Positions 18,936 through 24,690 of a stretch of DNA of 24,690 nt are shown here, in pieces. Every line of letters starts with the position of its first letter. The stretch's first letter is position 1. The notes beneath the pieces were generated by a model. That model did no database searches and was not told the DNA's origin. It was given only the letters and a program-made list of their open reading frames with translations. The DNA is taken from positions 1 to 24,690 of the forward strand of contig CAXNAD020000201.1 in NCBI GenBank assembly GCA_964200185.2, in the 5' to 3' direction. This stretch comes from Choristocarpus tenellus KU-1152 (taxonomy: Eukaryota; Phaeophyceae). Position numbers and translations under genes: made by a program.

Positions 18936-19796
18936 TTCACGTATTTATTATCATCATCATTGGTCTGGCGTCTAATGCCCTGGTGCAGGGAGAGAGTGTG
19001 TCATCACCAGTTGAGGCACATCATGGGTAACGAATATAAATTGAAGACGAGAAATGATTATGTATATATATAAAAAGATGCTTTGGCGAGGTTAAGATGC
19101 TCATTTGTAATGTCCATATTTAAATCCCAAGGTTTTCATCAATGAAGGAAGATGCTAGTGACTTTGGTGAAGCGAAACTTCAAGTATCTGTTGTTCACAA
19201 CTCTGCCGAGCACTCAGGGTTTCCCGTCATTTTTTGTCAACATTTGTAAATATTTGTCAACGAAGAAGCCCTTCTAGTCGAGGGGGATGAGGTAGATTGT
19301 GTTATGGAGGAGAGTTGAAGTATACTGGAGGCACTCAGGTTTTGATCGTTTTGCATTTTAAGACACCTTTCTCATATTTTACAATTATATTTTTTAATGG
19401 TTGAAGTGCTAAGATTGACTCGAGATGGTTGGGATTCTCATAGTCTAAATAATCTTCGACAGGATTCAGATAGTTTTCTATACGGATGTGTACAAAAAGT
19501 CAATTTTTGCACATAAGTTTTCAACATCCTTAAAGTGCAATCCTGACTACCTCTCGTTTACTTTATGTCAGGATATGCTGCAAAGGGTTGATGTTTGAAA
19601 CCTCTTCTTTCTCAGCATTAGAGGTGCACCCTGCCCAACACCCGAGTCTGAGCATGGGGTTAGAGCAGTTGCTCGTGTAGAATGTATAATACTGTATATA
19701 GTACCATGTCTATGATTGTGTGGTACATGAGGATTGCGTCTCTCTGGCAGGGAGGATCTCATAAATGCATTCTTAATATACATACCCCATGTAAAA

Positions 19797-19809
19797 ACAC
19801 ACACACACA
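19797..19809. repeat. (CA)n microsatellite
   Basis: Six or so CA units in non-coding DNA. Confidence 0.8.
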
Positions 19810-19948
19810 ATTAAGAATAAATAGGGAGATCCGTCTCACGTCCATCTTACGGTAATTAAAAATAACAGTACCATCCCAAACTTTTGTTGTAGAAAACATT
19901 AAACTGTAGTGTTTTGTATGGGGATTGTGTCTCCCCACCACTAGCAGC

Positions 19949-20124
19949 AGGGAGGATAACATGCAGTTTGAGTTGTCCGAGGTTTTGAAGATGCTAAAAA
20001 ACCTCTATATCACCCAACAATCATGTTCTCCTAAGGCCTTGCAAGAAATGTGGCAAGCACGACTAGAAGTAATGGCTGGCAAATCTATATTATTTTCTTC
20101 TCTGATATTCACCAGATCAGATTA
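19949..20124 (+). CDS. Weak coding-like fragment
   Basis: A plus frame reads REDNMQFELSEVLKMLKNLY, then CSPKALQEMWQARLEVMAGK, ending at TAG. It has helix-forming, coding-like composition and is preceded by an acceptor-like ...tagcagcag. No family is recognised. It could be an early exon of the coiled-coil gene that starts further right, or chance. Confidence 0.2.
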
Positions 20125-20969
20125 GATCGTCAAACCAAAATATAAACCTACTGCTTAACCAAACATGCCACCATGTATTTACCTGTGATCCCAACCAATC
20201 GATTGTTTCGAAATATATTATTAGTTACCACAAAACAAACAAAACAAGGTATGTTCACGTAAGTGTTGTCGCTTGTACACCTAACGATCAGTATTATTCA
20301 AAACCCTCTGCAAACATCAACCCTTCCATTTTCAACTCTTCAATTCTTCCTCACCCCGTAACTCCATACCTCTCTTTCTATCACTTCAATGAAGTATCGC
20401 CCACCACCAACAACAGAGTATTTATTTGCGAAGTTTTGGAGTAATTCAGATATATATGATGTGTAGTCCTGTATGTACAAATGAAACAATAATGTAGAAT
20501 GCGAAGAGTTCTGTGTGTGTGTTCGTCTTTGTCTCTCTCACATAGTTGTCATGCTCTTCTCACTAACACCCACTGAATTTGTTATGCAATGTATGAAATA
20601 ATAGAACCCCTTTGTATCGATGTATATCACCATCAATACCACCACTATTAATTGTAGGTCCAAAAGTCCAGGTTTATGGTTTGAGGAAAGGACACAATTG
20701 ATATAATTCCTAATTTTATAATTTTATAATTTATTCTATTTATTTTTTGGGTATATACCACTCTATGTATAAGGTAATATTTTTGTATCATAATAATCAA
20801 ATCATAACCAATCAACCCCAAAATATGCTGATGATGGCCTCTAACACTACCGCGCGCAAGTGTACAAAGGTAATTTTCTTAACAAGAATTCATTTCGTGT
20901 TGCTAATTCTAGGGATACTGATTCCCATTCAAGTGTGATCTGTCTCTGGAGGTGACCTGGTTTTGCCAG

Positions 20970-23900
20970 GAGGGTATCACAGGCCTTAGGGAAATAGGCC
21001 GCCCTACATTGCAAACAGGCATGAAGCACGTAGGAAAGAAGTCAGAGGTGAGGAGGAAGGTATACAGGAAGGAGATGCAAGTGTAATATCATCAGAGAAC
21101 ATTGCTTCCTTTTATGGTAGCTCAACACTCTCCTTCATCAATTCATCAATACCCTTAGAGAATGTTACCAACTATGTAATCTGTAACCTACCTTCCGTGC
21201 CACTGTTTGCTTCTGATTAATGGAGTTTGCTGTGTGTGGACATAAGTTCTAGCTCGATGTGACCACAGTGTTACAGACAAGACCACATTTTAATGACAAT
21301 GCTTGCAATTTGGTTGGCATGCGGATGATATGGTTTAGTTGGTCCATTTGCTTTCATTCGCATGACGATATGAATGGGGATAAAGATGCACCCCCCTGTA
21401 GTGTAACTCCCGTCATGTTTTGGTCAGTTGAGCCGAAACGAACATTGTCTCAAATTACCGAGAATCGCACTTCGTGGTTCACCAGGGTAAGGGGCCCACA
21501 GCAGAGGAGAGGAATTCCGCCAAGTACTGGCATGACAAGTATAAGCGGAGGACTGAGGACTTCTGCAAGCTGTCGGTGGCGAGTACAACTTCCGTGAGTG
21601 TATAGTTTGAGATGCCTATGGCAACTTTCTATATAGATAGAATTGCCATGTCACACCGAATCTACTGGCTGATGAACGACGCAATCTCACCCAACCCCAA
21701 TTATATTGAAACGTACCGATGCTAGTCTAGGGCTGGAACCAGGAACTGCTGCTATCCTCTTGTCTAACTGCAGAGGTGACCGTTCTCGTGTTTCTTTTCC
21801 TTGGTACAGAGAGACATCGCTACCAAGTATATCGATGATTTGCATTGGGAACTTTCGCAGCTCAAGGCAAAAGTAGAGGTGCTCACACTACAAGACGCAC
21901 CCCAGGAAAGAGCAATGGTAAAATGCATGGATTTGCTGACAGAATCCACTCTTGTTTCCACGCCCTTTCATCTCGTTGAGGTAGTTGAGATTGTCTTGTT
22001 CGGCTTTCCCGGTATCCTTCGAACTGCATGCATAGAGTGTCTTGAAAAAATTAAGCTTTCATTCCCCTTTCCCTCCTCGTCCCCCTCTCCAAACAATATT
22101 TCCACCTCTGCCTCCTCAGCTGCAAACACAACCCGAAAGAGTCCCATGTCATGTTACGACTCCCCTCCTCACTGCGAAGCTGGCATGAATGAATGGGTGA
22201 CTTTACCCCTCTCCTAAATGGAAACGTGCTCCACTTAACCCAACAGCGCCCACACCATCAGAAGTCTGGGCAGTTCCCTGGACAACTCTCCACATCCGTG
22301 CCACACCCTGACTTTCTGCGAGGGTTTGACATGGATTACTTGTTGGCATCACAGAATACCCATGAAGTCAAGGATGCACTTGTCAAGCTGCACCAGCTGG
22401 TATGGATAGCACTGATATTTACGAAAGCTTTGTGGTCCATCGCCAATATGTGTCTCTCACTTGTCTCAGCTATTTTGCATTGGAACTCTTTCAGCCTATT
22501 ACGTCATATTTCTTTGGAAGAGATCTGGTCATTGTAGGCACTACTCAGAAGATAACAAGACTGTTGAGCAAGTCTTAGCTAGGGACTGGTAGAGTGCACA
22601 ATTGGTACTTTTTGGTTGAACCCTCCCCTTATCGACTTGATTGATCGTCCTTCAGGTTATAGCTATGCACGAAGAACTTGCAGCTGCAGACGATGATCTG
22701 AAGGTGTCACAAGCCAATGTCGAGGAGCTCATGGGCCTGGTGCAGGAAAAAGCAAGTGACCCTCCCTTACTCCCCACCCGAACATTTCCCTTGCCACTCT
22801 TTTCGCCACTATGTCAGCTATGGCTTTGCACAATGTACTGCATCTCCACCCGACCAAATTAGAACTGCCTCTGCAAATGTCACATGGTCCTTGAGACCGT
22901 GTCCCTAATATTTCCCTATCATTGAATGCAGGATGAGAGGCTAGAAGAGTGGGAAACAGCTTACAATGAAGTTGTTGCTAAGGGTCAGCTAGGGCAGTGG
23001 GAGACAGCATATGGTGAGGTAGTTGCCAAAGGACACAAGGTCCCGGCCTTGCCCCTTCCAATGGCAGGTTTGACTGATTTGGCAGACAGGGCAACTCCTG
23101 TCCTGCCCGCTGCAGGGGCTCCTTTGTCATCTGCCATGCTAACTCACAATGGAAATTTTTTGCAGGTGTGTGGTGTTACAATAAAGTGATACAGTATAGT
23201 GATCATTTGTAGAGCTGGTTGAGAAAATATATGATTTTCATCATGAATCCACTAGAAAACGCTTGGGTGAGAAAAATTTCTAACCCACTAGGAAAGGCTA
23301 CGTTTATGATGAATTTTATGGAAAATTGCTTAAGTGCTTTTGCACAAGAAATGAATCGACCAATTGAAATGTTTTGATTGTGATGCTTAATGGGCCTTTG
23401 ATTTAATGAATCCCTTCAAATGAATTGTGATTCGCAACACTGGTGAGTTGGAGTTAGGATTCAACGTCTACTTTTGAGTTGAGAAGGATTTCTTGGTGGG
23501 TGGGCGATGCATATATTTCCAGAGTGCTTGTTCTATCTAAAATACCCAAGGTGAATTCACACTATGTTAACAGATACTCTTACGTGTTGGTTTGTCCTAT
23601 ACATGCCTCAGGCGTTTTCACGCTCAAGTTGAAGGCGGGAAAAGGAATGTTCAGTCCCGGTTAAGAGACGTAGGTTGTTCAATTTTTTTTTTCATTGTAT
23701 TCACCAGTATTTTGAACTCCCTTCCTAAAGACTATTAACACTGGTGCTTGACATCCAAATCTTTTTAGTCTCTCTGCATTTACCCCGTGTATCTCAACGC
23801 GAGATTGATAATAGCACAATTTCAGTGCTGCCCGTTTCCATTCCCCCAACCCCCCCCGCCCTGATCCTGTGTTGTGTTGTGTCTCCTGCAGCCGAGTGAG

Positions 23901-24539
23901 GGTGTTGCAGTGGAAGATCACCGCCATCCCCCTTCTCACAATTTCAGAGAGTCGAGGGGTGCGGTCTCTGCGCCTCCCACCTCCCACTCAGGTTGGAACC
24001 CAATGCAGCAGCGGCAATGGCAAGAGGAGGTGCTTCACATACAGGAAGATGTTATGGGCAAGGAGGTCGGGCAAGGAGAGGTGCTTCATGTGCAGGAGGA
24101 TGTTATGGGTAATGAGATGGCGCAAGGAGAGGTGCTTCATGTACAGGAGGATGTTATGCAACAAGCGACAGGGCTGGGGCAGAGGGATGGGGGAGAAGAA
24201 ATTAGTCCAGAGGATGTTGTTGGGCATGATCGGCCACAACGAGACTCTACAAGTCCCCCTCTGGAGGAAGTGCAAGGAAGAGAGGGGCAGGAGGAGATCG
24301 AGGGAGCAAGGGCGGGGCAGGGGAATGCGCCTATGGTGGAGGAAGGTGACATGGAGGGCAATGTTTATGTCTTGAATGGATCTTCTGCTGGGGTAGCTGA
24401 TAGGGAAGCTTTTGACAGCGTGAGCAAAGGCTTTGATGGTTTGAATGGGGGCAGTGTTGGCTACTGGGATAATGGACAGGTTGGGGGAGGAGCAAGCCAT
24501 GGTTTTGTTACCAGCGCAGAAGCCCAGCGGGAAGGGCAG
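20970..24539 (+). CDS. Coiled-coil and tandem-repeat protein of unknown function, partial at 3' end
   Basis: Seven candidate exons, 20970-21047, 21486-21593, 21810-21917, 22247-22399, 22656-22739, 22932-23165 and 23892-24539, all join in phase 0. ATG 21021 (MKHVGKKSE) may be the true start. The first half is helical and charged: SAKYWHDKYKRRTEDFCKL, then DLHWELSQLKAKVEVLTLQD, then EELAAADDDLKVSQANVEEL. Next come a twofold repeat (WETAYNEVVAKG / WETAYGEVVAKG) and a Pro/Ala-rich linker. The 648-bp last exon is low-complexity and Gln/Glu/Gly-rich, with three 17-residue repeats around GEVLHVQEDVM. A strong donor (GTATGT) at 24540 shows the gene continues, perhaps into an exon at 24623 (VSEVMK). 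The end of the fifth exon is uncertain: 22739 (GTGCAG) keeps phase, whereas 22755 (GTGACC) does not. No family is recognised. Confidence 0.62.
22950..23033 (+). repeat. Twofold 48-bp coding repeat (WETAY-EVVAKG)
   Basis: Two copies of a 12-residue unit, WETAYNEVVAKG and WETAYGEVVAKG, are separated by a four-residue linker (QLGQ), giving a 48-bp period inside one exon. Most differences are at third codon positions, so the protein unit is better conserved than the DNA. Confidence 0.85.
24021..24173 (+). repeat. Threefold 51-bp in-frame tandem repeat
   Basis: Three adjacent 51-bp units, 24021-24071, 24072-24122 and 24123-24173, encode 17-residue repeats with core EVLHIQEDVM / GEVLHVQEDVM / GEVLHVQEDVM. 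The last third of each unit diverges (GKEVG, GNEMA, QQATG). Copies 2 and 3 are closest. The period is a multiple of three, so the frame is kept. Confidence 0.92.
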
Positions 24540-24622
24540 GTATGTTGCCTTTGGACCGCCCGCTATTGCACTCATTAAAGCTGGGTTGTTTAGAACGGTT
24601 TGTGATTTAGTGCTATATGCAG

Positions 24623-24690
24623 GTGTCTGAGGTCATGAAGTGTTTCCTTTTGGGGGGGGACTTTTTTTTTTTTGTGTGACACCTGTTCTG
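24623..24690 (+). CDS. Possible next exon start of the repeat-protein gene
   Basis: An acceptor (tgctatatgcag ending at 24622) is followed by VSEVMK in phase 0, matching the donor at 24540. A G run and a T run (24652-24673) follow soon after, so the exon would be short. The window ends here. Confidence 0.25.

Larger units (their letters stand above)
18960..20969. other. Gene-poor, AT-rich interval
   Basis: About 2 kb with mostly stops in all frames. It includes a CA run at about 19797-19809, a short partial repeat of ATTTGTCAAC at about 19232-19261, and a strongly AT-rich stretch near 20700-20755. The only weakly coding-like piece is listed at 19949-20124. I see no RNA gene or intact mobile element. 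Confidence 0.55.

Noticed and set aside
23869-24375. Second plus-strand frame over the repeat exon (Arg/Cys-rich, with RCFMYRRML repeats)
   Set aside because: Its repeats are only the 51-bp unit read in another frame. The Gln/Glu-rich frame has matching acceptor, donor and phase with the neighbouring exons.
23988-24575. 195-codon minus-strand open frame opposite the repeat exon
   Set aside because: Antisense shadow of a low-complexity purine-rich exon; the repeated HNILLHMKHLSL peptide is the reverse of the sense repeats.
1-24690. CRISPR arrays, bacterial operons, tRNA or rRNA genes
   Set aside because: No spaced direct repeats, no ribosome-binding-site-led gene series, and no tRNA or rRNA signature were recognised; the exon-intron structure is eukaryotic.

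Overview
The window is nuclear eukaryotic DNA, most likely from a streptophyte (land-plant lineage) green alga. The evidence is a plant-type NF-YB whose histone fold is nearly canonical, GT-AG introns of about 130-1000 bp, long gene-poor stretches, and a decayed HARBI1/ALP1-type DDE transposase. A charophyte with a large genome, such as Chara, would fit. That is inference from gene content and architecture; no species marker was seen. Most of the longer open frames are shadows or intron readings. The genes were rebuilt by finding exons with good splice sites whose reading phases join.

Layout. 76-3714 (-): a multi-exon coiled-coil protein of unknown function whose C-terminal end is not fully resolved. 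3715-4125: a divergent promoter region. 4126-5011 (+): NF-YB, two exons, 155 aa. 5012-6429: intergenic. 6430-9387 (-): an atypical mitochondrial-carrier-family protein, four exons, about 466 aa. 9388-9567: a short divergent spacer. 9568-12311 (+): a class 3 lipase / DAG-lipase-like alpha/beta hydrolase, five exons, about 575 aa. 12312-14793: intergenic, with coding-like debris and a perfect hairpin. 14794-17400 (-): a graveyard holding a frameshifted Harbinger transposase and an unidentified decayed coding tract. 17880-18950: short unassigned coding-like pieces on both strands, including a cysteine-cluster exon. 18960-20969: AT-rich and mostly empty. 20970-24690 (+): a multi-exon coiled-coil and repeat protein of unknown function that runs off the right edge.

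The four complete or near-complete genes form two head-to-head pairs (coiled-coil/NF-YB and carrier/lipase), so each pair may share a bidirectional promoter. The sequence gives no sign of a common pathway. No rRNA, tRNA, CRISPR array or intact mobile element was recognised. I found no convincing new system. The most notable items are the lipase with a conserved triad but altered surrounding motifs, the carrier lacking signature motifs in two of three repeats, the two repeat expansions in the right-hand gene, and the unidentified decayed or Cys-rich coding tracts.
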